Positions 1 through 9,404 of a DNA stretch of 42,800 bases are shown in pieces (the first letter of the stretch is position 1; every line of letters starts with the position of its first letter). The notes beneath the pieces are model-generated. The model ran no database searches, was not told the DNA's origin, and was given only the letters and a program-made list of their open reading frames with translations. This DNA is from an uncultured Prevotella sp. (GTDB taxonomy: Bacteria > Bacteroidota > Bacteroidia > Bacteroidales > Bacteroidaceae): positions 1-42,800 of the forward strand of contig ONPM01000007.1 in NCBI GenBank assembly GCA_900319715.1, read 5' to 3'. Made by a program: the position numbers and the translations under genes.

Positions 1-1
1 G

Positions 2-1714
2 TTGTTAAAAGGCGACCTGTCAGGGTTACCATCGTTTAAATTGGCCCTTGTTGGTGATACAGCTACACAATTCTTGGCTACTGCCATCAAAGGTATAGGC
101 GTAGAGCGGGGCTATAGCATCAACATCTTCGAGGCAGAATATAATCAGGTCGAGCGTCAGTTTATGGACCCGACCAGTGATCTTTTTGAATTCGCACCAG
201 AAATGATAGTGATTTTCCAAAGTACTCATAAACTGGGCGAATATCATAGTCAGTTGTCTTCTGCACAGCAAGAGAAGCTTGCTGATGACAGGATTGCCTT
301 TTTGACTTCCATCTGTGAGAATCCTGCTTTAGAGGGTAAAAAGATTATTTATTTCAATTACCCTGAGATTGGCGATACAGTTTTTGGGAGCTATGGTAAT
401 AAAGTTGAATCCTCCCTTACATTTCAAGTACGCAAACTCAACTTTGAGTTGATGAAAATGTCGCAAGAGTTTCCAAACCTGTTTATCTGTGACATTGCCG
501 AATTGCAGAACATCTATGGTCGTAAATTCATGTTCGATACAAATATCTATGTGAGTACAGAGATGGTACTTAGCATAGACTCGCTGCCTTATGTGGCATC
601 AAGAGTAATGGATATTGTCTGTGCAATTAAGGGTCAGTTCAAAAAATGTCTTATTCTAGATCTCGACAATACCGTTTGGGGTGGTGTCATTGGCGATGAT
701 GGATTGGAAGGCATTCGTTTAGGACACGGATTAGGCATTGGAAAAGCTTTTACGGAGTTCCAAATGTGGGTGAAGAAGCTCAAGCAGCGTGGTATTATTA
801 TCTGCGTGGTATCCAAAAATAATGAGGATACAGCCAAAGAGCCTTTTGAGAAGCATCCAGATATGGTTCTGAAATTGGATGATATTGCTGTTTTCCAAGC
901 CAACTGGGAAACGAAGGTTGACAACATTCGTACCATCCAAAAGATTCTGAACATCAGCTTCAGTTCGATGGTCTTCCTTGATGACAATCCTTTTGAGCGG
1001 AACATGGTTCGCGAGAACATTCCCGGAATAACAGTACCAGAACTGCCCAAAGACCCCGGTGACTATCTGGAATACCTGTATTCACTCAATCTTTTTGAGA
1101 CTGCAAGCTACAGCAATGCAGACAAAGACCGTACAAAGCAGTATCAAGTAGAAGCAAAGCGAGTGTCTCTTAGCAAGACATTCACCAATGAGGCAGATTA
1201 TCTAAAATCCTTAAACATGGTTTCAACTGTCAGTGGTTTTACCAAGTTCAACACCCCTCGTGTGGCTCAACTCTCTCAACGTAGCAACCAGTTTAATCTG
1301 CGTACAATCCGTTATACTGAGGCAGATGTGAAGTCATACGCCAATGATCCACAAATAATTGACTTGAGTTTCACATTGGAGGATAAGTTTGGCGATAACG
1401 GTTTGATAGCTGTTGTTATTCTCAAGCCACAAGATAAGGAAACATTGTTCGTGGACACATGGTTTATGAGTTGCCGTGTGCTGAAGCGCGGCATGGAGAA
1501 CTTTACACTCAATACAATCGTTGAAAGAGCAAAGAATGGAGGATACAAACGGATTGTTGGTGAATACCTACCAACGGCCATGAATAAAATGGTAGAGCAA
1601 CACTTCCCAAATCTTGGATTTAAAAAAATTGAAGGCGCAGAAACCGACCTCTATGAGCTTGATGTGGAAAGCTATCAGCCTCGTGAATGCTACATTGAAA
1701 CTCAAAATGTTTAG
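2..1714 (+). CDS. FkbH-like HAD-superfamily protein (5' end probably outside window)
   Basis: FkbH-family proteins act with an acyl carrier protein; characterised members dephosphorylate 1,3-bisphosphoglycerate and load a glyceryl unit on ACP. The reading frame is open to the window edge, so the first codon is unknown (a TTG lies at base 2). About 570 residues are visible. Residues ~1-205 look like the N-terminal SGNH-like part; the HAD core starts at ILDLDNTVWGGVIG, with nucleophile and acid/base aspartates at about residues 220 and 222, followed by VVSKNNED and VFLDDNPFERNMV; residues ~430-555 resemble the GNAT-like C-terminal region of the family. It leads an operon with an ACP and dehydratase/reductase genes, which fits ACP loading. 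The MaoC gene starts inside its stop region. The family call is firm; the actual acyl donor is inferred. Confidence 0.88.
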   Translation: MLKGDLSGLPSFKLALVGDTATQFLATAIKGIGVERGYSINIFEAEYNQVERQFMDPTSDLFEFAPEMIVIFQSTHKLGEYHSQLSSAQQEKLADDRIAFLTSICENPALEGKKIIYFNYPEIGDTVFGSYGNKVESSLTFQVRKLNFELMKMSQEFPNLFICDIAELQNIYGRKFMFDTNIYVSTEMVLSIDSLPYVASRVMDIVCAIKGQFKKCLILDLDNTVWGGVIGDDGLEGIRLGHGLGIGKAFTEFQMWVKKLKQRGIIICVVSKNNEDTAKEPFEKHPDMVLKLDDIAVFQANWETKVDNIRTIQKILNISFSSMVFLDDNPFERNMVRENIPGITVPELPKDPGDYLEYLYSLNLFETASYSNADKDRTKQYQVEAKRVSLSKTFTNEADYLKSLNMVSTVSGFTKFNTPRVAQLSQRSNQFNLRTIRYTEADVKSYANDPQIIDLSFTLEDKFGDNGLIAVVILKPQDKETLFVDTWFMSCRVLKRGMENFTLNTIVERAKNGGYKRIVGEYLPTAMNKMVEQHFPNLGFKKIEGAETDLYELDVESYQPRECYIETQNV

Positions 1715-2141
1715 CCCTATGACAATTACGGAACTTGCCGAGCAAACTGCTCATATCGCCCATTCCTATCAGGTCACACCTGATGTGTATTACAGTTTCC
1801 AGCGGTGTAGTAATGACTATAATCCGCTCCATACGGATACAGCATATGCAAAAAGGAAAGGCTTTGATTCCCCTGTGATGTACGGGAATATCCTTAATGC
1901 ATTCCTTTCTCATTTCGTGGGCATGTTACTCCCAACACGGGAAGTGATGATTCTGTCACAAACAATTCTCTTTCAGAACCCAATATTCCTGAATGACGAA
2001 ATTATGCTGGAAACATCCATAGACAAGTTCTCTCCAACAGTAAACTTCATTGACTATAAATATAAGTTTAAGAAGAATGTTGGAGATGGCAAGAGTATTT
2101 TAATTGCCAACGGCCATATCCAAATTAAATTATTAGGATGA
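1707..2141 (+). CDS. MaoC-like hot-dog dehydratase/hydratase
   Basis: Small single hot-dog-fold protein of about 144 residues. The hydratase motif is visible as CSNDYNPLHTD followed by GFDSPVMYGN, matching the D-x4-H pattern of MaoC/(R)-specific enoyl-CoA or enoyl-ACP hydratases. I chose ATG 1707, which overlaps the upstream stop (ATGTTTAG); ATG 1719 is the alternative. The frame is open further upstream, but that part lies inside the FkbH gene. Its stop overlaps the start of the transketolase gene at 2138. With the ACP and SDR in the same operon it could dehydrate or hydrate an ACP-bound acyl group; the substrate is unknown. Confidence 0.8.
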   Translation: MFSPMTITELAEQTAHIAHSYQVTPDVYYSFQRCSNDYNPLHTDTAYAKRKGFDSPVMYGNILNAFLSHFVGMLLPTREVMILSQTILFQNPIFLNDEIMLETSIDKFSPTVNFIDYKYKFKKNVGDGKSILIANGHIQIKLLG

Positions 2142-2968
2142 TGACAACTGAAAAGAAAGCAGAACTTGAGAAACTATCCAAGGACATTAGGCTTGATATT
2201 ATCAAGACTGGATATCTTTCTGGCATTAAAGGCGCTCACTTTGGTGGTTGTCTCTCTATGGCTGAAATATTGGCCACTCTCTATTGTGAGTTCGTCAATT
2301 ATAATCTCAATGACCTAGAACACAGAGACCGTGTCATACTTAGTAAAGGTCATGCTGCATTAGCACTCTATTGTGTATTATATGAGAAGGGTATTTTGAC
2401 GAAAGAAGAACTCGATACTTTTGAACAGGATGGCAGTGAATTGATTGCCCATTCGAAAAGAAACTTAGTTAAAGGTCAGGAATTCTCTGGCGGAAGCCTT
2501 AGCCTTGGAATATCTCATGCGGTTGGTGTAGCTTATGCATGTAAACTGAAAGGTCTGACGAATAGGATATATGTCATTGTTGGTGATGGTGAACTGAATG
2601 AAGGTTTAGCATGGGAATCTCTGATGTTTGCAAGTCATAATAAACTGAACAACCTTACAGTCATCATCGACCATAACCACATGCAGGCAGATGGTACAGT
2701 CGAAGAGGTTATGGATACAGCTCCTCTTAATGACAAATTTACTTCATTTGGTTTTGATACGCAAGAGGTTGATGGTCATTCTGTCGAAGATCTACATTTG
2801 GCATTAAGCAATCCATCAGTTACTCAGCCATCAGCTATCATAGCTGAAACCATCAAAGGAAAGGGTGTGTCATTCATGGAGAACAAGGCCAAGTGGCATC
2901 ACGGCGATCTGAACGAATTGCGTTATAACAAGGCATTAATGGAATTGGAGGGTAAGGGCAATGGCTGA
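2138..2968 (+). CDS. Transketolase N-terminal (TPP-binding) subunit
   Basis: 276 residues forming the first half of a split transketolase. Visible hallmarks are HFGGCLSMAEILATLY near the N-terminus, SKGHAALALY, and the thiamine diphosphate/metal motif GDGELNEG (about residues 149-156) followed by VIIDHNHMQADG. Split N/C transketolase pairs in polysaccharide clusters transfer two-carbon units but their substrates are often not those of the pentose phosphate pathway. The start ATG 2138 overlaps the MaoC stop; the 3' end overlaps the partner subunit by 8 nt, so the two should be made in equal amounts. Assignment as a split transketolase is firm, the reaction in this pathway is not known. Confidence 0.9.
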   Translation: MMTTEKKAELEKLSKDIRLDIIKTGYLSGIKGAHFGGCLSMAEILATLYCEFVNYNLNDLEHRDRVILSKGHAALALYCVLYEKGILTKEELDTFEQDGSELIAHSKRNLVKGQEFSGGSLSLGISHAVGVAYACKLKGLTNRIYVIVGDGELNEGLAWESLMFASHNKLNNLTVIIDHNHMQADGTVEEVMDTAPLNDKFTSFGFDTQEVDGHSVEDLHLALSNPSVTQPSAIIAETIKGKGVSFMENKAKWHHGDLNELRYNKALMELEGKGNG

Positions 2969-3929
2969 TATCAATTTAAAGAAATATACAGGTCAAGGAC
3001 AGGCTGTAGCTCTCTTTGGTACTTTCTTGCCAGACAATATTGGAAATTATCCAAACGTACATGTTCTTTCGGCAGATATGTCGGCTGCAGCCAGCTTAAG
3101 TAGATACATATATCAAAACCCTGATAAGTATACGGAGATAGGTATAGCAGAGCAGAATTTGGTTGGAATATCTGCAGGTATGGCATCAGAAGGATTCACT
3201 CCTATAGCTGTTGCTCAGGCAGCTTTTATCACTATGAGGGCGTTTGAGATGAGTAGGCAATATCTGGGCTATATGAAGAATAAAGTTATTCTGGTAGGCC
3301 TGAACTCTGGTCTATATCTCCAGTATTTCGGCAACACCCACTACTGCGTAGAAGATATTTCCATACTTAGAAGTATTCCTGATATGACCATTCTCTCCCC
3401 TGCTGATGCAGGTGAGGCAGTTATGGCGTTAGATGCAGCTTTGTGCTATGATGGGGCATCATACATACGCCTGACAGGAGGCTCACAATTGCGCACAGTT
3501 TACAATGAGAATTGTGACTTCGTCATCGGGAAAGACATTGTGGTGCGTGAAGGTTGCGACGTTTGCATCTTCGCTACAGGTGCTTGTGTCGGTAATTCCA
3601 TTGAAGCAGCAAATATTCTTTCAGTAAAGTATGGCATCGAGGCAAAAGTGGTGGATGTACACACGCTGAAGCCATTCGACACAGAGACCGTGAATCAGTC
3701 CAGTGGATACCCCCTTATCGTGACTGTAGAGGAGCATAATATTATTGGCGGTCTTGGTAGTGCTCTCTCTGATTATACCTCCACAAAAGGAGGTTTTCCG
3801 ACCATATTGAAACTTGGCATACATGACACCTTCTCAAAACCAGGTAGCTATGACTATTTGATGCAACAGCACAGGCTTACGCCAGAACTCATAGCTCAGG
3901 ACATATTCAACAAATTGCAGACATTATGA
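2961..3929 (+). CDS. Transketolase C-terminal (pyrimidine-binding) subunit
   Basis: 322 residues, second half of the split transketolase. The TPP-activating glutamate motif is seen as EIGIAEQNLVGISAGMA, with a C-terminal transketolase domain containing VDVHTLKPFD and VTVEEHNIIGGLGSA. It overlaps the N-terminal subunit by 8 nt and the following SDR gene by 4 nt, indicating tight translational coupling. The pair sits between a dehydratase and a reductase, so the two-carbon chemistry probably feeds the ACP-linked or sugar-linked product of this operon (inference). Confidence 0.9.
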   Translation: MADINLKKYTGQGQAVALFGTFLPDNIGNYPNVHVLSADMSAAASLSRYIYQNPDKYTEIGIAEQNLVGISAGMASEGFTPIAVAQAAFITMRAFEMSRQYLGYMKNKVILVGLNSGLYLQYFGNTHYCVEDISILRSIPDMTILSPADAGEAVMALDAALCYDGASYIRLTGGSQLRTVYNENCDFVIGKDIVVREGCDVCIFATGACVGNSIEAANILSVKYGIEAKVVDVHTLKPFDTETVNQSSGYPLIVTVEEHNIIGGLGSALSDYTSTKGGFPTILKLGIHDTFSKPGSYDYLMQQHRLTPELIAQDIFNKLQTL

Positions 3930-4657
3930 AAACAGCGATAATAACAGGATGTAACCGTGGTCTGGGGAAAGCCTTGATGGAGGATTTCTCTTCGAATGGC
4001 TATGAGGTCATTGCCATGGTCAGGACAAACAGCGATGATTTCCAGAACACGCTAAAGGGATTACGCGAAAATGGTGCAATCATCACACCAGTATATGCAG
4101 AGCTCTCTGACAAAGACTCACTTCAGAAAGTCATCAAGGAGATCACTGATCTGAACAAGCCTATTGACGTCCTTGTCAATAGCGCGGCTATCAATATCAG
4201 CAAGCCCATCTTCTTTATGAGTTATGAGGATGTGGAGAATAGTCTAAAGGTCAATTATCTTGCGCCTTTCTTTTTGACAAAGGAGATCTGCAATCTCATG
4301 ATCCGACAAGGATATGGCAGCATTATAAATATTTCGTCAGTTGCGGGACTCTCTACAGAGCCGGCCGGCGCAGCCTACGATGCGAGTAAGGCGGCCCTTA
4401 ACTCTTTCACGAAGAGTGTAGCACAGGAAGTTGCCACATTTGGTGTCCGGGTAAATGCCATTGCTTGCAGCGTTGTTGCCACAGACATGTTCAACAACAT
4501 GAAGCCGGATGTCCAAAAGAAAATCTTGAAGCGGGTAGCAATGAAACGCCCAGCAGATCTTAGGGAGATTTCGGATATGGCTTTATTCCTCAGTTCTGAC
4601 AAAGCATCATATATTACAGGACAAATTATCCGTGTAGACGGTGGATATAAAATTTAA
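3926..4657 (+). CDS. Short-chain dehydrogenase/reductase (FabG-like)
   Basis: 243-residue classical SDR. The N-terminal nucleotide-binding motif TGCNRGLG (residues 7-14), NSAA, catalytic serine in INISSVAG, and the catalytic Y151-x3-K155 pair in YDASK are all present; the C-terminus ITGQIIRVDGGYKI is typical of FabG-type enzymes. Likely NAD(P)H-dependent reduction of a keto group on an ACP-bound or sugar intermediate. ATG 3926 overlaps the transketolase stop by 4 nt. Family firm, substrate unknown. Confidence 0.92.
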   Translation: MKTAIITGCNRGLGKALMEDFSSNGYEVIAMVRTNSDDFQNTLKGLRENGAIITPVYAELSDKDSLQKVIKEITDLNKPIDVLVNSAAINISKPIFFMSYEDVENSLKVNYLAPFFLTKEICNLMIRQGYGSIINISSVAGLSTEPAGAAYDASKAALNSFTKSVAQEVATFGVRVNAIACSVVATDMFNNMKPDVQKKILKRVAMKRPADLREISDMALFLSSDKASYITGQIIRVDGGYKI

Positions 4658-4670
4658 AACAAAAAAAATT

Positions 4671-4907
4671 ATGGACAGAAATGAAATTTATGACAAGTTG
4701 AACGAGATTTTCAGAGACATCCTCGACAATGATGAGATTGAATTGCAAGATGAGACCACAGCCAACGATATCGAGGAGTGGACATCTCTGACTCACATTC
4801 AGTTAATTGTGGAAATCGAGAAGGCATTTAATCTTAGGTTCACCTCAGAAGAGATTCTTGAGTGGAACAATGTTGGTGAAATGGTAGATTCAATTATTGC
4901 AAGATAA
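4671..4907 (+). CDS. Acyl carrier protein
   Basis: 78-residue acidic helical protein. The phosphopantetheine attachment serine is Ser39 in EEWTSLTHIQ, where the usual DSL is replaced by TSL, followed by IVEIEKAFNLRF and a C-terminal helix typical of ACPs. ATG 4671 is used because it gives a standard ACP length and lies after the SDR stop behind an A-rich leader; an in-frame ATG at 4641 would overlap the SDR. It would be activated by a phosphopantetheinyl transferase such as the one encoded at 9405-9962. It is the probable carrier for the FkbH-loaded unit and the donor to the downstream MBOAT (inference). Confidence 0.88.
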   Translation: MDRNEIYDKLNEIFRDILDNDEIELQDETTANDIEEWTSLTHIQLIVEIEKAFNLRFTSEEILEWNNVGEMVDSIIAR

Positions 4908-4916
4908 GCAGATACC

Positions 4917-6377
4917 ATGGTTGTAAATTCATTAAGTTTCCTGCTGTTTTTCATTGTAGTCTTTACGGTGTATTACATGCCAGGAATAAGGCAGCATGTA
5001 GCCAGACAAAATGTCTGGCTTTTGCTGACCAGCTATTTTTTTTATGGCTTTGTCGACTGGAAGATGCTGCCTATTCTATTCGGAATCACAGCAGTTTTCT
5101 ATTGGCTGGGAGCACAGATAAAGAAGGAAATGGACGCCAACAACAGGAAGAAGGCTTCTCGATATATGAAAACAGGAGTAGTCATCGGCATTGGTCTACT
5201 CCTATATTTCAAATATCTTAATTTCTTCGCAGAGTCCGTGGCCTCCTTATTGAATCAGATCGGACTTTACGTATCATGGTCAACCCTGAACATTATTCTA
5301 CCGGTAGGAGTGAGTTTCTTCACATTCAAACTAATTAGTTACGTAGTAGAAATCAAGCGAAAGAAGACCACCCCAGCTGAGAGTTTTCTTGAGTTTGCAA
5401 CCTACATTTCATTCTTCCCTACTATATCTTCTGGCCCTATCGACCGCCCCAACACTTTCTTGGTTCAGCTCAGGAAAGCCCATATGTTTGATTACAACAA
5501 GGCTATCGATGGTTGTCAGCAGATATTATGGGGTATCTTCACAAAGGTTGTTATTGCCGACAACCTGGCTTCTGTCACCAATATTGCCTGGAGTGATTAT
5601 CAGGGACAGTCATCCACGTTTCTTATTTGGGCCATTTTGCTGTCACCAGTACAGGTCTATGCGGACTTCGACGGCTATACAAACATGGCCATCGGTATTG
5701 GTAAAATCCTTGGTTTCGACATAACCAAAAACTTCAACCATCCGCTGTTAGCAAGAAACGTATCTGAGTATTGGAATAGATGGCACATATCTCTTACAAG
5801 TTGGATTACAGACTATGTATTCACTCCTTTGTGTCTGAAGTTTAGGGATTACGCTTATCATGGTATCATGATGGCAATCACCGCCAATCTCGTATTAATA
5901 GGCTTATGGCATGGGGCTAATTGGACTTATGCAGTGTTTGGCATCTTCCACAGTGTTCTTTTTATCCCCATTATATATTCTGGTGAACTTGGGAAGAACC
6001 GTAAGTTAAAGGAAGGTAAATATGGTTTGCCATTAGTCAAGGACTTCTTCAGAATGGTACTCACATATATCATTATCGGCATTGGACATATTATATTCTT
6101 CGCAAAGGACACATATTCAGCCTTTGACTACATGCACCATATATTTACAGGATCATGGGAATTTGTACGTCCAATAGGTTTTTCTACTTTAGCATTCATA
6201 TTTCTCTTGTTCGTGCTTGAGTGGACAACACGTAAGAAAGAATATGCACTACAGATTCACGCAAAATTCACAGGTAAACGCACGTGGATTATGTTGGCCA
6301 TTGACTATCTAATAATTGCAACTATTATATGGTTTGGAACTTTTGAAAATAGTCAATTCATATATTTCCAATTCTGA
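4917..6377 (+). CDS. Membrane-bound O-acyltransferase (MBOAT)
   Basis: 486-residue polytopic membrane protein of the AlgI/DltB-type MBOAT family. Many hydrophobic segments span the sequence. The signature WNRWHISLTSW and the near-invariant histidine of LIGLWHGANWTY (about residue 332) are present. Such proteins transfer acyl groups from a carrier across the inner membrane to polysaccharide, teichoic acid or similar acceptors. Directly downstream of the ACP (9 nt), it is the most likely final transferase of this operon. No SGNH/AlgJ-type periplasmic partner is seen in the window. The operon appears to end here, since the next gene is clearly different in base composition. Confidence 0.92.
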   Translation: MVVNSLSFLLFFIVVFTVYYMPGIRQHVARQNVWLLLTSYFFYGFVDWKMLPILFGITAVFYWLGAQIKKEMDANNRKKASRYMKTGVVIGIGLLLYFKYLNFFAESVASLLNQIGLYVSWSTLNIILPVGVSFFTFKLISYVVEIKRKKTTPAESFLEFATYISFFPTISSGPIDRPNTFLVQLRKAHMFDYNKAIDGCQQILWGIFTKVVIADNLASVTNIAWSDYQGQSSTFLIWAILLSPVQVYADFDGYTNMAIGIGKILGFDITKNFNHPLLARNVSEYWNRWHISLTSWITDYVFTPLCLKFRDYAYHGIMMAITANLVLIGLWHGANWTYAVFGIFHSVLFIPIIYSGELGKNRKLKEGKYGLPLVKDFFRMVLTYIIIGIGHIIFFAKDTYSAFDYMHHIFTGSWEFVRPIGFSTLAFIFLLFVLEWTTRKKEYALQIHAKFTGKRTWIMLAIDYLIIATIIWFGTFENSQFIYFQF

Positions 6378-6414
6378 TTGAATGGTATCTTCAATGATTA
6401 AATAAAACTAGCCT

Positions 6415-8670
6415 ATGAGGCTCGTAAGAACGGTAACTACAGCCATTCTTGGTATCACGGCATTTATCTGCGCAACGGCCCAGGAAGTTGTAGCCGACAG
6501 TGTTGTCAGCACTTCCGGTGACAACAACCGGAATGTGCTGATGAATGCAGCATCCGTCTCACAGCCACGCCAGATATCCTTAGGCCTGCCTATTTCCGGA
6601 CACGCCTATCTCTATGAGGACGGCCTTCCCGTGTCCTATTATAATTACCAGGTCTATCCCTACAAATCGTGGCACAGCGGCGTCAGCCATGAGTCTGTGC
6701 GGACTACGGGGCCACAGGACATGGCACTGAAATACGGTGTCATCACTTATAGTGTCGACAGTTATTCGAAACTCGCCGGCGACTCCTTAGAAGGCAAGAT
6801 CAATTACACGTTCAATCACTTTGGCCGTCATGCGATAGATGCCAATGTATCCACGCCCGTCGGAAAAGGCTGGGGCCTCAGCATCAGCACCTATCATAAT
6901 ATGGATCCCGGAAGCAACCACCTCGACATGACCGCCCTGCAGGAGAACGTCCACTTCTATAAGGCGGCACTCTCGAAGACCTGGAACGAAGGCCGTGGCA
7001 AGGCTGGCCTCATCTACCAGTATTCGCAGTTCAAGGAGATCAACGAGATTTACGGCCCCTTTGTCTTCGTGGGTGACGGCAGCGTGGAACCGTATGACGG
7101 CTTCAGGCTGGGCATCGACCAATACCGCCCTGCCTACGACAAGGTGAAATACCTGGATGTGGCGACAGGCCTGATGGAGGAACAGGATATCGACGATGCG
7201 AACATCAACAAGATACACAACGTGAACTTCCTGCTCGACTACCGATGGGACAGCGGCCTCAAACTGTCCGTCCACAGCAAGTTCAAACATGGTCACTCGT
7301 TCCGTTCCATTCCCACCGTCATGGGTATAAGCGACGTTACGGCCGAAAGCGGATATACTTACGAAGACGGCACGGTCTATACTGGCAAGGTACAGACACG
7401 ACGCATGCTGCACTTCGACGGCTTCGAACATTCCTGGATGACCAATGCGGAACTGACGGGCAAATCCAAAGACCGGTGCCACAGTTGGCGCGCAGAGGTT
7501 GACTACTGGCTCAACGCCGCAGGCACCAACACCTCGATGTATCTCCTTGGCCACGAGGTAAAGAAAGACCCGAAACAGTTGTTGCTCAACGGCAGTTCCA
7601 GTTACTCCTATAACTCTTACGCCGAATTCTACGATGGCCATGAGCACAAACTCTTCGCTCTGGCCTCCGATGAGTGGAACGTCAACGAGCGTCTTTGGCT
7701 CTATGCAGGTGCCAGACTGGAATATCTGAACGTACGTGGCTACGCTGCCAACGACATGTACGAAGGTAATGTCCGTCACGTCGGCTTCAGCCTTGCTGAC
7801 GAAGGCGTCGTGAGGAACCATTTCAGCAACAGCCACTTCAACTACGCCATCATCGGTAGTGCGCGCTATGCCCTGATACGGGGATTCGGCCTGCAGGCGG
7901 AATACTCCACCGCCACCATCCACTCGCAGCTGTTCCACTACGGCACCCACAACTACCCCACCCAGGAGAGCATGCCCACCCACTATGTCCGTGGCGGCAT
8001 CTACTGGAAGAACAGATGGGTAGACCTCACCTCGCAAATTACCTACATCAGCATGAAGAACTCACAAGAGCGTCCCAACCTGAGTCATGTGCTGACGAAA
8101 GACGTCGGCGACATGAAAGCCGGCATGAGCGAATCGTTCACCACACCGTTCTTCTACGACATGGCAACTCTGGGATGGCTTACCGACGCCATGATTACTC
8201 CCGTCGACGGTCTGAACATCCACGTGATGTTCACCATCCGAGACCCAAGATATAAGAAATTCAAGATTACGCCCACCTTCAGCGACGGCGTGACAGAAGA
8301 GTATGACTTCACAGACAAGACCATCACCGCCCTCTCGAAGACGGAACTGGAAATTGAGCCCTCCTACAAGTTTGGCAACTGGCGCGTGTGGCTGAGTGCC
8401 CGCTATTTCAGCAAGCAATACATCAACAAGACCAACTCCTTATATTTCAACGGACGCTGGGAAACCTTCGGAGGCGTGGATTATCGTTTGAACCGCTATC
8501 TGAGTTTTTCGGCAAACGTGGTGAACATTCTCAACCAAAAAGGCGCCAGCGGTTCCATCCCCGCTGCCGACTTAATAACTGATCCCTCTAAATACAAAGA
8601 CTACGTGATGGCAGGCACGTTCATCCGCCCCTTCACGTTTGAGTTCACGACTAAACTCACCATCAAATAA
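6415..8670 (+). CDS. TonB-dependent-receptor-like outer-membrane protein
   Basis: 751 residues with a signal peptide cleaved after about residue 23 (ITAFICATAQ). The remainder is rich in alternating aromatic beta strands, and the end of the barrel (VNILNQKGASG, then a last strand ending FEFTTKLTIK) matches TonB-dependent receptors. A reduced plug-like segment (LPISGHAYLYEDGLPVSYY) is visible, but no carboxypeptidase-like N-terminal domain and no clear TonB box. No SusD partner follows. The gene is GC-richer and uses different codons from the acyltransferase operon immediately upstream. Its last 8 nt overlap the convergent gene at 8663. Substrate unknown. Confidence 0.75.
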   Translation: MRLVRTVTTAILGITAFICATAQEVVADSVVSTSGDNNRNVLMNAASVSQPRQISLGLPISGHAYLYEDGLPVSYYNYQVYPYKSWHSGVSHESVRTTGPQDMALKYGVITYSVDSYSKLAGDSLEGKINYTFNHFGRHAIDANVSTPVGKGWGLSISTYHNMDPGSNHLDMTALQENVHFYKAALSKTWNEGRGKAGLIYQYSQFKEINEIYGPFVFVGDGSVEPYDGFRLGIDQYRPAYDKVKYLDVATGLMEEQDIDDANINKIHNVNFLLDYRWDSGLKLSVHSKFKHGHSFRSIPTVMGISDVTAESGYTYEDGTVYTGKVQTRRMLHFDGFEHSWMTNAELTGKSKDRCHSWRAEVDYWLNAAGTNTSMYLLGHEVKKDPKQLLLNGSSSYSYNSYAEFYDGHEHKLFALASDEWNVNERLWLYAGARLEYLNVRGYAANDMYEGNVRHVGFSLADEGVVRNHFSNSHFNYAIIGSARYALIRGFGLQAEYSTATIHSQLFHYGTHNYPTQESMPTHYVRGGIYWKNRWVDLTSQITYISMKNSQERPNLSHVLTKDVGDMKAGMSESFTTPFFYDMATLGWLTDAMITPVDGLNIHVMFTIRDPRYKKFKITPTFSDGVTEEYDFTDKTITALSKTELEIEPSYKFGNWRVWLSARYFSKQYINKTNSLYFNGRWETFGGVDYRLNRYLSFSANVVNILNQKGASGSIPAADLITDPSKYKDYVMAGTFIRPFTFEFTTKLTIK

Positions 8671-9289
8671 GATAGGGCATATCGTTACCCAGATACTGCG
8701 ACATCATCGAACGCATGTTCAGCATGTATTTAAGGTGATAGAAGTTGTCAATCTTCCAATTCCCATCCTCATACACCAATTCTATACGGGCTGGTGTATA
8801 AGAATCAGAGTCATAGACCATAAACGTGACGGTAGCAGTACGCTCATTATCAGGACCAATAGTCAGGTCGCTGACCTCAAACTCATCGAAATCAACCAAG
8901 CCCGATTCGTAAGCCATCGTCCATTTGTTCACCTCAAAGAACAGCGTACCAGTGTTATGCTCTTTACTGCGGACAGCCATCAGCAACTTGTTCCAAGACT
9001 TGGAACAGAAAGACAAGTCGAGCAGATCACTATCCACAGATCCTCCCATATACATGCACTCCTGCTTCACGACCCTGTAGATGGTCCTTACACGCTCCAG
9101 CACAGCCTCACGCTCCAGTTTAAGCGCCATCTCTGTCTTGACGGAGTCAGACAAGCCAGCCAGGGTTGTCTGCACTTCTTCCACCTGCTCTTCCTCTACG
9201 AATTGCTCACGCAACATCTGATAGCCTATTGTCATCAAACCGCCAATAAGCATACCTGCAACTACCGAAATACTAACTAATCGCTTCAA
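8663..9289 (-). CDS. Membrane-anchored small protein, DUF3828/NTF2-like
   Basis: 208 residues. An N-terminal hydrophobic segment (about residues 5-24, VSISVVAGMLIGGLMTIGYQ) suggests a signal anchor. A helical stretch rich in Glu/Leu (30-70) is followed by a mixed alpha/beta domain ending in VYEDGNWKIDNFYHL, which resembles the last strands of DUF3828/NTF2-like domains. No catalytic motif is visible. The gene has its own well-formed promoter and converges with the TonB-type gene, overlapping its stop by 8 nt. Function unknown. Confidence 0.7.
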   Translation of the reverse strand: MKRLVSISVVAGMLIGGLMTIGYQMLREQFVEEEQVEEVQTTLAGLSDSVKTEMALKLEREAVLERVRTIYRVVKQECMYMGGSVDSDLLDLSFCSKSWNKLLMAVRSKEHNTGTLFFEVNKWTMAYESGLVDFDEFEVSDLTIGPDNERTATVTFMVYDSDSYTPARIELVYEDGNWKIDNFYHLKYMLNMRSMMSQYLGNDMPYLI

Positions 9290-9327
9290 AATCTATACAA
9301 ATTTAAATCATTGTGATGGCTCGGGTG

Positions 9328-9358
9328 CAAAGGTACGAAAAAAACAATAATCAACAAA
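9328..9358 (-). promoter_or_regulatory. Bacteroidetes-type promoter for the 8663-9289 gene
   Basis: On the minus strand a TTTG (-33, bases 9358-9355) and TACCTTTG (-7, bases 9335-9328) are separated by exactly 19 nt, the spacing of the Bacteroidetes primary sigma consensus TTTG-N19/20-TAnnTTTG. It lies about 40 nt upstream of the ATG at 9289. Confidence 0.75.
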
Positions 9359-9404
9359 GCATTTTTGCTTTTTCTTCATAAATACCTGCAAAAAATTGAT
9401 TTAC

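Noticed and set aside
6787-8037. 416-codon open frame antisense to the outer-membrane barrel gene
   Set aside because: It mirrors the codon bias of the sense gene, has no recognised domain, and the sense frame has a signal peptide and beta-barrel pattern.
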